Shown here in pieces: positions 7,947-16,088 of a DNA stretch of 64,000 bases (the first letter of the stretch is position 1; every line of letters starts with the position of its first letter). The position numbers and the translations under genes were made by a program. The notes under the pieces are model-generated. The model worked only from the letters and a program-made list of their open reading frames with translations. It had not been told where the DNA came from and ran no database searches. This DNA is from a virus: IMG/VR virus record IMGVR_UViG_3300010397_000003, positions 1 through 64,000 of that record; one strand, 5' to 3'.

Positions 7947-8162
7947 TCAGATACCCCGAAGCGCAGCGTCTTTGAAATGAACGTGGCCGCATTCACAAAC
8001 ACATTTCACCGTCTTAGCGGCGTGCGGTGTGAATTGTTCACACTTATCACACCATTGCACCTCTGCCGCACATTCGGCAGTCACCGCGCCCTTTGATGGC
8101 GTCCCGCACGTCACGCAGTTCAAGAAATGCGAATAGCGCGGCTGGCGTTTGGTTCTAGCCAT
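7947..8162 (-). CDS. Cys-rich zinc-ribbon-like protein, 71 aa
   Basis: Contains CVTCG, C-A-A, CDKCEQF and CVCECGH motifs, eight Cys in total, enough for two zinc sites. An in-frame GTG six bases upstream could also start translation after GAGGTGAA. No defined family. Confidence 0.55.
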   Translation of the reverse strand: MARTKRQPRYSHFLNCVTCGTPSKGAVTAECAAEVQWCDKCEQFTPHAAKTVKCVCECGHVHFKDAALRGI

Positions 8163-8220
8163 TCTCACTTCACCTCAAAAAGAAAAGGCCCGAATAAATT
8201 CAAATCAAAATCATTCAGTT

Positions 8221-8742
8221 TCATGCTACCCAGAACCCTTCCTGCTTATGTTCTAAATCCCCGCTAACCGCGCTGGTGGGTTGTGTGTTGCGTAACACGA
8301 ACGCAGCGATGTGCCGCCCTGTCCCTTTTCCCGGTTTGTGATCTTCGATTGAAAGCCAGCGCACGTCGCCCAGGTTCCGCACCGTGGATCCAATCGTTTC
8401 CAGAATCATCAGCACCCACTTATCAACCGGATAGACCAAGACCACCGTTTTGCCCTTCTTGTGTTCCTCGATTGCTTTGCGAACCCACGCAGTCGGGCCT
8501 TTCTTCTTACCGTTATGAATGATCGAACCGAACGGCGGGTTGACGTAGTTTGATTCGCCCCATTCGCATGTAAGCCCGTCAAAGTTCTCCGGCAACGGAT
8601 ACGGACACGGATCAAACGTGAATCGAAACTCCGCGTTCAAAGCCTCATACAACTCCGGCGGTGTGAGCCAATAATGCTTTCCGTCGTCACTGTTGCCGAC
8701 GTGAAACTTGTTTGCCTCCGGCTGTAGTTGACTTTGGTGCAT
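8221..8742 (-). CDS. Dam-like phage DNA N6-adenine methyltransferase
   Basis: 173 residues with the phage Dam family layout: HYWLTPPELYEAL (about 23-35), DPCPYPLP (44-51) and the catalytic NPPF at 68-71 inside NYVNPPFGS, followed by an AWVRKAIEEH helix. It methylates adenine in DNA using AdoMet, probably protecting phage DNA from restriction or marking replication. A second, related enzyme is at 13489. A terminator-like hairpin lies directly upstream. Confidence 0.85.
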   Translation of the reverse strand: MHQSQLQPEANKFHVGNSDDGKHYWLTPPELYEALNAEFRFTFDPCPYPLPENFDGLTCEWGESNYVNPPFGSIIHNGKKKGPTAWVRKAIEEHKKGKTVVLVYPVDKWVLMILETIGSTVRNLGDVRWLSIEDHKPGKGTGRHIAAFVLRNTQPTSAVSGDLEHKQEGFWVA

Positions 8743-8743
8743 T

Positions 8744-9121
8744 TCAAAAAGAAACCCGATCAGGCGTCCCCAATCGGGCTACCGAAGCCCCTGCTAACCA
8801 CTCGCGAAAGAGGAAGGACAGGGGCAACGATGCGTTAAAAAATAAAAGTTCGTTACGGCTTACGATTTCCGCGATGTTTAGAACCACTCGCGAAGGGTCG
8901 CGCAATTCGTTGCGCAGCGTTCCTCTAACAGCATGTGAGTATCGCGGAAAATCACGAGCTATAACTGTGCCGACAGTGGCGGATGGATCAAGTGTCCCAC
9001 TAGGAATGGGCGCGGATCGGCAAATCGCTTTCCCTGTAAACAGGTTTTCTCCGGGCAACGGGACGGTAATCGATCCGTCAATGCCAGCTACGTCCCGGTC
9101 GTATGTCAGAGTCATCAACAT
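8744..9121 (-). CDS. Hypothetical protein, 125 aa
   Basis: Uninterrupted frame between 9137 and the Dam gene with natural-looking composition in its first ~97 residues; the end runs through the hairpin at 8755. No clear SD (ATG TTG ATG). A competing plus-strand frame covers the same bases. An imperfect repeat around CTTCGCGAGTGGTT occurs twice within it. Moderate doubt. Confidence 0.4.
   Translation of the reverse strand: MLMTLTYDRDVAGIDGSITVPLPGENLFTGKAICRSAPIPSGTLDPSATVGTVIARDFPRYSHAVRGTLRNELRDPSRVVLNIAEIVSRNELLFFNASLPLSFLFREWLAGASVARLGTPDRVSF
8755..8778 (-). terminator. Terminator-like hairpin ahead of the Dam gene
   Basis: On the minus strand CCCGAT and ATCGGG pair around a 12-nt loop and are followed by TTTCTTTTTG, ending two bases before the Dam ATG at 8742. 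This placement, right before the start codon, could attenuate the methyltransferase rather than simply end the upstream transcript. Confidence 0.5.
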
Positions 9122-9136
9122 GACAAATAAAGCGAG

Positions 9137-9334
9137 CTAAAGCCGATCTCCTTGAGCCTGAAATAACAGACCATACCCTTCGCCAATAGCCACATCAGCC
9201 TTCTCAGGAATACTGACGAGGGAAGCTGGCGGTCTGTCTGATCCTGCTTTTGGTCTACAAAATAATTCATCACAAGCCCTACTTCTTTGGCTGTATGGAG
9301 TGAAACAGAATGGACAAGAATCTTTGTCGTTCAT
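9137..9334 (-). CDS. Small zinc-finger-like protein, 65 aa
   Basis: Start at MNDKDSCPFC with AAAGG upstream. Two Cys pairs (CPFC and C-x5-C) in the first 25 residues suggest a zinc finger; the remainder is unremarkable. No family recognised. Confidence 0.5.
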   Translation of the reverse strand: MNDKDSCPFCFTPYSQRSRACDELFCRPKAGSDRPPASLVSIPEKADVAIGEGYGLLFQAQGDRL

Positions 9335-9354
9335 TCTGTCTGGGCCTTTTGGTC

Positions 9355-9918
9355 TCATTCGCAACCACGTCCAACTTCGCCTGGGTTATTCGGCGCGGTA
9401 AATTGCTGCCACGGCACAAAGCCTTTCGGACACCAGAAACCCCATTCGCGAATACGCGGCCCCGTGATAACCAGCGTCCAGCAGGGGATCGGTTGCCGCG
9501 CTACGCCGCCCCGCTTCAACAGAACTACGCGATGCCGATGCGTTGCGCGACGAATACCCACGGACAGCCAACGCCGAAACACCCACTTGCCGCCGGTCAC
9601 GATCTCCCAATAGCAACCCTTTAGCATGAACGAGACGAACCACCACGGGTGATCGTGTAGCGCTCGATCTTCGTCGTCACGCATGAACTTGTGAATGTAA
9701 ATACTCAGCCACGGATTACGCGGAATGACGTACCAACGCAGAAGATAAGGATCGTCTTTCCGGCCGACGATGAAATGCGGGCCACCGCACAGCCATCCGC
9801 GAAGCCATTTCTCAATCGCGGCGCGGGCGCTCCAGTTAGGTTCCAGACTTGTGCGATTCAATATTTTCACGCTGCTTTCAGATGTAATGGAAGTCCGTTT
9901 TCTGTCCACGCGGAACAT
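9355..9918 (-). CDS. Cupin-like phage protein
   Basis: 187 residues. A jelly-roll pattern is visible: SIYIHKFMRDDEDRALHDHPW with an H-x-H metal pair, then YWEIVTGG, then THRHRVVL and PCWTLVITG, near the usual second cupin motif. Similar proteins in phages are annotated as RmlC-like cupins. Reaction unknown. The start is weakly supported and overlaps a small upstream frame. Confidence 0.65.
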   Translation of the reverse strand: MFRVDRKRTSITSESSVKILNRTSLEPNWSARAAIEKWLRGWLCGGPHFIVGRKDDPYLLRWYVIPRNPWLSIYIHKFMRDDEDRALHDHPWWFVSFMLKGCYWEIVTGGKWVFRRWLSVGIRRATHRHRVVLLKRGGVARQPIPCWTLVITGPRIREWGFWCPKGFVPWQQFTAPNNPGEVGRGCE

Positions 9919-10066
9919 TAACTATCCATTTCATCCACTCGGTATAAGTGAATAGATCGGCGAGTTGTCGAAAGATTGAGATTTCCGAAAGGATGGCGAG
10001 AACTAGAAAAGTCCTACCTGCGGAGCCAATCTTGAGATTAATCGCCAATGTTTTCCTATTCACCAC
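9878..10066 (-). CDS. Hypothetical protein, 62 aa, uncertain
   Basis: GTG start after AGGTG, overlapping the start of the cupin gene by 41 bases in another frame. Composition is protein-like (FRQLADLFTYTEWMKWIV). Either this gene or a shorter cupin start must give way if large overlaps are excluded. Confidence 0.35.
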   Translation of the reverse strand: MVNRKTLAINLKIGSAGRTFLVLAILSEISIFRQLADLFTYTEWMKWIVNVPRGQKTDFHYI

Positions 10067-10094
10067 CTGATTCTAAGTCCAAAAAGTGTCCACG

Positions 10095-11186
10095 TCATGC
10101 TATTTTCCGCTCTAAAACCGCTTCCATAACCTTCGCGGCGCGACTTCTCGTTTCACCGCTCGGATGCGAGTAGTAGAGGATCATCGTTCGATCCGAATGT
10201 CCGGTGATCGATTGAATCGTTGACAGGTCTGTCCCTGCCCTAAGCAAGTCCGTGGTCAACGTGTGGCGGCAATCGTGAATGATGATGCCGTCCTGATCGT
10301 TACCGTAAGGTATTCCCGCGTCGCGACAGCCGGCCGCGAGAACGCGATAGAACTTCGGGCTTGTTTGACCGCTTCGGGTGAACACGAATCGAGATTTCGT
10401 TTCTGAGGCACGACGTTCGAGAATTCGGCGCATCGCAGACGTGATCGGAACATATCGGTTCTTCGGGTTCTTCGTCTCGCGTACTTGGATATCCGTTTCG
10501 CCAATGTGCGCCCACTCAAGTTTATCTATCTCCCCGTGGCGCATTCCGGTCGCTAGAGCGAATTGAAAGAGAAGTCCCACTGTCTGCCTTGCCCTTGCGT
10601 CGGCATCAGTCTCCAGCGGTCGCCTATCACTCATAAGGCAGTCAATAATCGCCCACCGCTCCTCTTGCGTGATGTATCGCTCGCGTCTCCGGCTCTTACC
10701 TTTGGGTCTGGGTATCTTCGGCACGATCCATTGTCCCAACTGTGGATAAAGAATTCTCGCAGCGTAGAGCGCGGAACCTATCGTGTTCAATTCGCGCTTG
10801 ACTGACTCAGGACTAATCCCCACCGCGTACCGAGCGTCAACATAACGCTGAAGATCGGGCGTCGTAACCTGATCCACCGCAACGCCGCGAGGCATTAAGT
10901 CAGCCAGCCGAGTGAGCAGGGTGCGCGCTCGCGTCTTTTCCTTCTTGCTGCGGATCGTCGCGCAGCGTCTTTCGATTAATTCGAGAAACGCGGGCGCATC
11001 AACGGTCGTACGGATGCCAAACTTCTTCAGTTGTTTATCTCGCCGGATTTTATACGCCGCAGTTTCAGCGTCGGCCTGAGTCGCAAAGGTCGCTCTGATT
11101 CGCTTCCGATTCACGCGGATATCAAGCTGCCACTCGCGCTTACCGGACTTCTTATTCTTGATAGGTTTGATCACGCGGCGAATCAT
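10095..11186 (-). CDS. int: Tyrosine-family site-specific integrase
   Basis: 363 residues. N-terminal DNA-binding arm (about 1-60), core-binding domain (about 65-165), catalytic domain (170-355) with Arg216 in ATGMRHGEI, Lys near 239-242, HDCRHT (H304, R307), GHSD (H330) and the tyrosine nucleophile at 338 or 339 in LYYSH. It integrates the phage at a host attachment site, which shows a temperate lifestyle. The small HTH protein just upstream is a likely excisionase. The attP site cannot be located without a host junction. Confidence 0.93.
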   Translation of the reverse strand: MIRRVIKPIKNKKSGKREWQLDIRVNRKRIRATFATQADAETAAYKIRRDKQLKKFGIRTTVDAPAFLELIERRCATIRSKKEKTRARTLLTRLADLMPRGVAVDQVTTPDLQRYVDARYAVGISPESVKRELNTIGSALYAARILYPQLGQWIVPKIPRPKGKSRRRERYITQEERWAIIDCLMSDRRPLETDADARARQTVGLLFQFALATGMRHGEIDKLEWAHIGETDIQVRETKNPKNRYVPITSAMRRILERRASETKSRFVFTRSGQTSPKFYRVLAAGCRDAGIPYGNDQDGIIIHDCRHTLTTDLLRAGTDLSTIQSITGHSDRTMILYYSHPSGETRSRAAKVMEAVLERKIA

Positions 11187-11190
11187 AGGT

Positions 11191-11439
11191 TTAACTAGCC
11201 AGTCTCAGCAATGTTTTACGCTGCTCGTTTTCTGCCCTTGCCGATTTGATTAACTTGAAAGCTAATGCTTCAACTTCACTCCGAACCAGGAACACGCGGC
11301 GCCCTAACCGAACGTGGGTCAACTCTTCCGTGCCAGCTTTGCGCTGCCGAAAGGTCGTGTGATGCAGCGGTAAAATCTCCGAGGCTTGCTCGAAACTAAT
11401 CAGCGGAGACTCTGCTATTTGTGAAACCTTTGTACTCAT
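11191..11439 (-). CDS. Small HTH protein, candidate excisionase
   Basis: 82 residues from an ATG overlapping the stop of the upstream gene (ATGA). Residues about 12-60 (ISFEQASEILPLHHTTFRQR, then VRLGRRVFLVRSEVEAL) match the MerR-like HTH-17/excisionase layout, with a wing giving the Arg-Arg-Val-Phe strand. Its position four bases before integrase supports a directionality role. It could instead be a general DNA-binding adaptor. Confidence 0.65.
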   Translation of the reverse strand: MSTKVSQIAESPLISFEQASEILPLHHTTFRQRKAGTEELTHVRLGRRVFLVRSEVEALAFKLIKSARAENEQRKTLLRLAS

Positions 11440-11888
11440 GCTGCGAACATCTCGGTGCTTATGTGTTCTGAACACGTATTGACCCTGCCGAACGAGGTGG
11501 CAAGTTGTCCGCAATGACATCGGGCGCGCAAGTCGTTGCCGCTTACTACTCCGTCGCCAATTTCTTTCCAGAACTGCGCGTGCGTGCCGAACCCCAAAAC
11601 CAAGATGTACTGCATGATTGAAACTTGATCGTAGAGTCCTGTGCGTTCGCATTGATTCACTACGTCTTGAGTGAGAATGTCTGCGCCTGTTCCGTTAGAG
11701 CAATAAACAAAGTGCGCGTTGTGCATTTCATCGAGAATGCCGAACACTTTGTCGTAAGTGTGCGAACGATCTAGTTGTGGTGAGTATCCGGCAGGCTCAC
11801 CTAGCTTCTGATTGCAGTCTAAGCACTTCCAGCCTTCCTCGTTCGACTCAGGCCAATAGCCCACGGATTTATGTTTACACTCACCCAT
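11436..11888 (-). CDS. Hypothetical protein with zinc-ribbon start, 150 aa
   Basis: GGAGGGGAACGATCCTA precedes the ATG. Starts with C-x2-H and CLDC spacing (MGECKHKSVG, WKCLDCNQKL), plus CHCGQ near the C-terminus. Middle part is helical. Function unknown. Confidence 0.6.
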   Translation of the reverse strand: MGECKHKSVGYWPESNEEGWKCLDCNQKLGEPAGYSPQLDRSHTYDKVFGILDEMHNAHFVYCSNGTGADILTQDVVNQCERTGLYDQVSIMQYILVLGFGTHAQFWKEIGDGVVSGNDLRARCHCGQLATSFGRVNTCSEHISTEMFAA

Positions 11889-11991
11889 TAGGATCGTTCC
11901 CCTCCTATGTACATCAAGCATTAGGATAATGAAGCACAATACCCTTCCTGCTTACGGTCTGAGTTCCTGAGTCCCACGCAGGTACGTAGCG

Positions 11992-12177
11992 TCATGCGGC
12001 GTGCGCGCGAAGCGTCGCTTGACTGTCCATCCAAACTTCCCCGATTTGATTACGCTCGAACCACCCCTCAAGTAGTTCAATCTGAAAACAGCCGTCCTTC
12101 GTGCGCGTGTTTCTAACATTAAACACCCGACGCCAGTCCAGCTCTCGCTTGTTGTTTTTATTCGGGTAGCAAAACAC
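11992..12177 (-). CDS. Hypothetical protein, 61 aa
   Basis: GTG start 20 bases inside the end of the upstream gene. Natural sequence (RVFNVRNTRTKDGCFQIELL, then a Trp-rich acidic part). It ends about 100 bases before the gene at 11888. No family. Confidence 0.45.
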   Translation of the reverse strand: MFCYPNKNNKRELDWRRVFNVRNTRTKDGCFQIELLEGWFERNQIGEVWMDSQATLRAHAA

Positions 12178-12415
12178 TGGCCCAATCTTCAGCGCGTCGG
12201 AAACCTGACGCGGCGATTGCAGTAAGTGACGCCCCTTCGAGGCGTGGGTTTCTTTCCCAAAACGCTACGCAGCCGGGACACTCGCCTTTGGGGATTACGA
12301 GAGCTTCAACGGGTCGCTTTTCTCTGCGGTGTCTGGCCGGATGACCGAGACACGCGACGCCGGGACCGCAAACTAAACAGGTCTGCGCTGGTTGTTCTGT
12401 TTGCATAATCTTCAT
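12158..12415 (-). CDS. Cys-rich hypothetical protein, 85 aa
   Basis: Contains CLVCGPGVACLGH and CPGC, spaced for one zinc site, with a Trp/Ala-rich C-terminus. Its leader belongs to the dispersed repeat family and contains the palindrome CCTTGC-A-GCAAGG on the minus strand. Confidence 0.5.
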   Translation of the reverse strand: MKIMQTEQPAQTCLVCGPGVACLGHPARHRREKRPVEALVIPKGECPGCVAFWERNPRLEGASLTAIAASGFRRAEDWASVLLPE

Positions 12416-12420
12416 TCTTT

Positions 12421-12580
12421 CTTTGCGAACGAAAAAGTGAGCGGTCGTCCTTGCTGCAAGGTCGTCAGGGAATGCCCTGCTGGCTTCAAAACTTCTGATT
12501 CATCTGTGCGCGACCATAGGTAGTACTCCGGGGTCCGTTTCTATCTTGTTATCTGGGCTCGCTTTCCGCTCGCGCGATTC
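12421..12580. repeat. Intergenic composite repeat, two copies back to back
   Basis: The gap 12416-12600 has no gene. It holds one plus-oriented copy (about 12421-12490, with GTGAGCGGTCGTC and GGGAATGCCCTGCTGG) and one minus-oriented copy (about 12500-12575, minus strand GCGAGCGGAAAGCGAGCC, then CCTATGGTCGC). Related copies sit near 4093, 17165, 20640, 24680, 29150, 29808 and 35574. Confidence 0.6.
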
Positions 12581-12600
12581 GCTCGCACTTTCCAAAATGT

Positions 12601-12834
12601 TCACTTGAGTACGTCCAGCGCTTTCTCAAGAAGGCTTGCCGCCTGCCGAGCTTCTTCTTGCGTCTTGAAGTCCTCAACATGAAGCAGGCCGCTGCCGGTT
12701 ACGTGCCAGTAAACCGACCAGCACGCTATCGCAGGGTCGCCCGCTTCGCATTGCTCCATGAGTTCTTTACCTTCATCGTCCGCCCCAACAATCGCGCAGG
12801 GGTGAAACTCTACTGCGTCAGGAAATCGCTCCAT
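12601..12834 (-). CDS. Hypothetical protein, 77 aa
   Basis: GGAGACGACG precedes the ATG. Acidic N-terminal half with a Cys triplet spread (HPCAIV, EQCEAG, IACW) and a C-terminal helix (EEARQAASLLEKAL). It overlaps the methyltransferase gene upstream by 17 bases. Unknown function. Confidence 0.6.
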   Translation of the reverse strand: MERFPDAVEFHPCAIVGADDEGKELMEQCEAGDPAIACWSVYWHVTGSGLLHVEDFKTQEEARQAASLLEKALDVLK

Positions 12835-13423
12835 CGTCGTCTCCTATCAACATGAATTGTGCCGACTCGCGCTTTCGTTCCACGGTAACAATAGTGTCAT
12901 TGTGAACGCCGCCATGACTCACGAGCAAGATTTCCTCGGTAACAAACCCGTGCTTAACTCCCATGCCAACCGTGTTCCAGCCACACGAGATGACAATTCC
13001 TTCCGGCTCGCATATTCGAGCGATAGCGGACTTCCAATCTGCCCAAGACTTGCCCTGCGTGTCCTGCATAGTCGTTACGCGCCCAACTTGCGCGTAACAC
13101 TCCGCCACCTGTCGTGCCGAGTATGGCGGATCGAATATGACCAAATCGGCGGAGACCTTGCGCGCCTCAAGCATTGCTAGGAACTCAAGTGCGTCCACGT
13201 GAGACTCTGCGGCTGTTTCAGGATTCAAGTCGTTGGTGTACGTCGCCCATCGCTTGTTTCGCGCAAACGGATCAACGCTCACTTTCGACTGGTAGAGATA
13301 CGATTTCACTAAGGCGCGGATCGGTGGAATGTCAAAGGTGTTCGGAGAAGGCATCGCCCACACGCGACGCATCGGAATCGCCCGCTCAATCGAAACCAAT
13401 TCTTCTTGAATTACTGCGCTCAT
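12818..13423 (-). CDS. DNA methyltransferase with DPPY motif
   Basis: 201 residues. DPFARN at 51-56 and a following TNDLNPE fit an AdoMet-binding region, and LVIFDPPYS places the catalytic DPPY at 98-101, typical of amino-methyltransferases acting on adenine or cytosine N4. Later ICEPEGIVISCGWNT fits the next Rossmann strand. Target sequence unknown. Adjacent to another methyltransferase at 13489, so probably part of an anti-restriction set. Confidence 0.8.
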   Translation of the reverse strand: MSAVIQEELVSIERAIPMRRVWAMPSPNTFDIPPIRALVKSYLYQSKVSVDPFARNKRWATYTNDLNPETAAESHVDALEFLAMLEARKVSADLVIFDPPYSARQVAECYAQVGRVTTMQDTQGKSWADWKSAIARICEPEGIVISCGWNTVGMGVKHGFVTEEILLVSHGGVHNDTIVTVERKRESAQFMLIGDDDGAIS

Positions 13424-13488
13424 TTACCCTCGCGCGGAACGCGCTCACGATCTCCCAAAGCACCGAGCCTCTTAAATCACCCGTGGTT

Positions 13489-14070
13489 TCAATCTCTAAA
13501 TTCAACCTTCACGACGCCGAAGCTCTTGTACTCGCGAGCGAAGGCAGCGACGTTCTTTCCAAAGTAAGTGACGACGCTTCCCTTCGACACGCCTTTCTTG
13601 ATCGTTCCATCCGGTAAGCGATAGTTGGTTCGCGGAACCAGAGAACACTGAGGAAGCCTTGCGAGCGGCTGAAACCAAGCCTCGGATGTTGCCGCGTAAG
13701 TGATATTGCAGGCTTCGACCGTGCGGCCTTCGTAATACTCGCGTACAAGTTTTGCGATCCACTTTGTATTGCCGTGGTAAGGGTAGGCGTGGTGGATATG
13801 CTCTTTAATGCACGATGCCCCACACGCTTCCTCCGCGCGACCGAATGGATGATTGAGCCAGATGCGCCCATGCCAAAGCCGGGCAAGTCCGTCATCTTGC
13901 GCGGTGAAGATCCGCGTTGCCTTGACGATTCGATTCGCGTTCTCGCTACTCGCCGGATCAAGATCGATTCCGCCCATAACACGGCGCGCGGCCTCAACGA
14001 TCTCGACGGGTGTGTAATATTCGACTTCGCCAGAGGTTTGATTAATAAGCTGATGTGCTGCTACTACCAT
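13489..14070 (-). CDS. Phage N6-adenine methyltransferase-like protein with NHPF
   Basis: 193 residues from MVVAAHQL (AAAGAG upstream); longer in-frame starts exist. It has the phage Dam-like order: EYYTPVEIVEAARRVMGG, then GIDLDPASSENAN, then WLNHPFGR. The catalytic tetrad is NHPF instead of NPPF/NPPY, a variant found in this phage family, so activity is likely but not assured. It is distinct from the enzyme at 8221. Confidence 0.75.
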   Translation of the reverse strand: MVVAAHQLINQTSGEVEYYTPVEIVEAARRVMGGIDLDPASSENANRIVKATRIFTAQDDGLARLWHGRIWLNHPFGRAEEACGASCIKEHIHHAYPYHGNTKWIAKLVREYYEGRTVEACNITYAATSEAWFQPLARLPQCSLVPRTNYRLPDGTIKKGVSKGSVVTYFGKNVAAFAREYKSFGVVKVEFRD

Positions 14071-14116
14071 TTCTGCTCTTTCCCATACTGCACAGTCTCC
14101 ATTAAGTCTTGAAGGG

Positions 14117-14467
14117 TTACTCACTGCTCGGCCACCAACGCAAATCTTCATTCCCGATCTGCGAGCTATACACACGATGAATCTTCCGCAAGTCTGCTAA
14201 TCGTTTCGCCAGCACGTACCGATCAAGAGTGCCGAGTCCCGCAAGTTCCTTACTCGTTTTCCCTGGATACTGTGTGACTAATTCCAACGTCATTTTCGTT
14301 TGTCCTCGCAGCGCTCCGCTTCGTCTGAGTTCTTGCTCGGCCCGGTGTGAACTTTTCGGGTCCGTGTTCCGGCTGAGTTGCGGTATGTACTCATCGTCTT
14401 TCAGTGGAGGCGCGGTTGCCGTTCCTCCAAAGAAGCGATCAAAGTCTAAAGATGATTGAGCGTTCAT
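14117..14467 (-). CDS. Winged-helix DNA-binding protein
   Basis: 116 residues. Disordered N-terminus (about 1-50); residues 55-110 form a winged helix: LELVTQYPGKTSKELAGLG, then DRYVLAKRLADLRKI. The start overlaps the preceding stop. Probably a regulator; no target site found. Confidence 0.6.
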   Translation of the reverse strand: MNAQSSLDFDRFFGGTATAPPLKDDEYIPQLSRNTDPKSSHRAEQELRRSGALRGQTKMTLELVTQYPGKTSKELAGLGTLDRYVLAKRLADLRKIHRVYSSQIGNEDLRWWPSSE

Positions 14468-14676
14468 GCTGCGACTGTCTTAACCCGCGTTATCACCCCT
14501 GAAGGCGCAGACCTTCTTGTGATCCGCTCTGTTCCGGTTGTCTTAAACCGTCCTTTAGAATCCAAATCATCCGAGGCGGAACGAGGCGCTAGTAATTTGT
14601 CTACACATCCATCGCATAGGCCGTCTATGCAATCCTGAGGATCGAATACTGGATGTGAACACTGAACACAGATCAT
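14464..14676 (-). CDS. Small zinc-finger protein, 70 aa
   Basis: MICVQC and later GLCDGC give four Cys within 25 residues (C-x2-C-x14-C-x2-C), a small zinc knuckle, followed by a basic tail. Coupled by ATGA overlap to both neighbours. Confidence 0.55.
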   Translation of the reverse strand: MICVQCSHPVFDPQDCIDGLCDGCVDKLLAPRSASDDLDSKGRFKTTGTERITRRSAPSGVITRVKTVAA

Positions 14677-14855
14677 GCTGCGCGTCTCGTGTAAATCATT
14701 TTCTTAGTGCAATCGCGGCAATACGCTGACGCCTTATTAGGCCGTGCGTTGCAGGCGTAAAACTGGCTAAGTGACAACCTGTTCCCGCATCCCTTTGGCG
14801 CAGGACATACCCTGCTTCGCTCTAGCCAGTGTGAATTTGAAGCGTTGAATTTCAT
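14673..14855 (-). CDS. Small zinc-ribbon protein, 60 aa
   Basis: Cys positions CPAPKGCGN, FYAC and YCRDCTKK match small phage zinc ribbons related to the N-terminal part of endonuclease-VII-like or HNH zinc proteins, but no catalytic part is present. Coupled to both neighbours by overlapping stop and start codons. Confidence 0.55.
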   Translation of the reverse strand: MKFNASNSHWLERSRVCPAPKGCGNRLSLSQFYACNARPNKASAYCRDCTKKMIYTRRAA

Positions 14856-15328
14856 CAGAACATCGACACATCGTCAGGGTCTTCAACCGGAACGTGATCG
14901 CATCTTTGCGCCGGCAGTTTGTATCCTTGCGCGTCTTTTCCTTCCGGCACGTAGAGACCTGAGCCGAAACATTTCTTGCAGACATCACCGGACAGGAGAT
15001 TCGTGGTTTGCGCTAGCGCGTTTCGCTCGGAGGCGCAGAGCGAACGGAACCCCTGTATCAACTGCGGCGCGGTCAGGGTGTACGTGTTGTCGCTGTCCTG
15101 CATCGCTCTCACGTAGGCGTCAGCCAAACGATTCTCTGGTACGGCCCCTAATAGAATCTCTGACCACGTTGCGACGTGGATCATCAACTCTTCGTTTTCG
15201 AGCGGCGGCATTCCCGACGCCACGCGACTCTTAACGATTAGCTGCGCGACCGCCTGATCGTATGAACTCAAGGTTAGACCTGAGTTGATCAACTCGCTTT
15301 GCTGATGCTGAAGGTTTGCTGTTTCCAT
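14855..15328 (-). CDS. Hypothetical protein with C-terminal CxxC site, 157 aa
   Basis: Helical protein; near the end VCKKCFGSGLYV and later RCDH resemble a DnaJ-type zinc site. The chosen ATG overlaps the replication gene by 98 bases; a shorter start near 15208 would remove this overlap but lacks an SD. Confidence 0.5.
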   Translation of the reverse strand: METANLQHQQSELINSGLTLSSYDQAVAQLIVKSRVASGMPPLENEELMIHVATWSEILLGAVPENRLADAYVRAMQDSDNTYTLTAPQLIQGFRSLCASERNALAQTTNLLSGDVCKKCFGSGLYVPEGKDAQGYKLPAQRCDHVPVEDPDDVSMF

Positions 15329-16088
15329 TTCCGTTTGTTCCGTTTTCCAAGATCGCCATGAACTTCTCGACGCGCTCTCCGTCCCTGCAAATCAACTCCA
15401 AATCGTCATACTTCATCCCGGTATCGTTTTGGCCCTGGTGAAACGGTGACGCTCGGCATCCCCTTATCGCGGCTCGGATTTGCTCAGGCGAATAACCCTG
15501 CTGTAAGCGAGCAATAACGCGCCGCCTGCGCTTGTCCGTGAACACCGCCTGGCCGTGGCCGGTTTGTTCTCGCCAGTAATCGAAGATGGAAACCGCAAGC
15601 GCAGCGCGCGGCACGTTCTCGGTATCGTCCTCGTTAGTGTTCTCGGTATCGTTAGTGTTCTCGGGTGACACGTCGAAACCGGATAAATCTGGATTCACCT
15701 GGATGCACCCGGATTCACTAAGGCTCGGAAATCGCTTAATACGCTTACCGTTTCGCCCTGCCGGTTGCGAATCCTCAAAGCCGACAATGTGTAGATATGG
15801 CTCGCCTTTGGCTTCGTAGAATTCAATCAGGCCCGCCTCTTTCATCTCCCGAAGCCACCCAGAAACTTGTTTGGCACTGATTTTCGATAATCGTCGCCCT
15901 GCGGTTTTGGCGTGACAGAGGTCGGGATCGGCGTGGCCGTTGCCAAAATCGTCCACGGTGACAAGAATTCGCCAGAACCACGCCTCGGCTTGGAGTGAGA
16001 GGCGATTGATTCGTTGGCCGGTTGTGAAGCCGGAGTACAGACGGCGGTAGACGCCTCGGGTTAGGTCGGTTACGGCTTCGTCTTTCAT
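15231..16088 (-). CDS. DnaD-like phage replication initiation protein
   Basis: 285 residues. N-terminal winged helix (about 20-105: LSLQAEAWFWRILVTVDDFG, then VSGWLREMKEAGLIEFY), acidic linker full of Asn/Asp/Glu, then a C-terminal domain of the phage replisome-organiser type (FDYWREQTGH, then IRAAIRGCRASPFHQG and YDDLELICRD). Such proteins bind the origin and load the host helicase. No origin repeats were recognised. It follows the endonuclease with a 4-base overlap. Confidence 0.7.
   Translation of the reverse strand: MKDEAVTDLTRGVYRRLYSGFTTGQRINRLSLQAEAWFWRILVTVDDFGNGHADPDLCHAKTAGRRLSKISAKQVSGWLREMKEAGLIEFYEAKGEPYLHIVGFEDSQPAGRNGKRIKRFPSLSESGCIQVNPDLSGFDVSPENTNDTENTNEDDTENVPRAALAVSIFDYWREQTGHGQAVFTDKRRRRVIARLQQGYSPEQIRAAIRGCRASPFHQGQNDTGMKYDDLELICRDGERVEKFMAILENGTNGNGNSKPSASAKRVDQLRSNLEFIRSGGRAANR

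Noticed and set aside
8712-9140. Plus-strand ORF of 142 codons opposite the minus ORF at 8744
   Set aside because: It runs against the operon direction, has no ribosome site and its sequence looks like a shadow of the minus frame.
10067-10094. attP core next to integrase
   Set aside because: No repeat or tRNA 3' end is visible there, and without the host junction the core cannot be identified; the tRNA at 37367 is complete and far from integrase.
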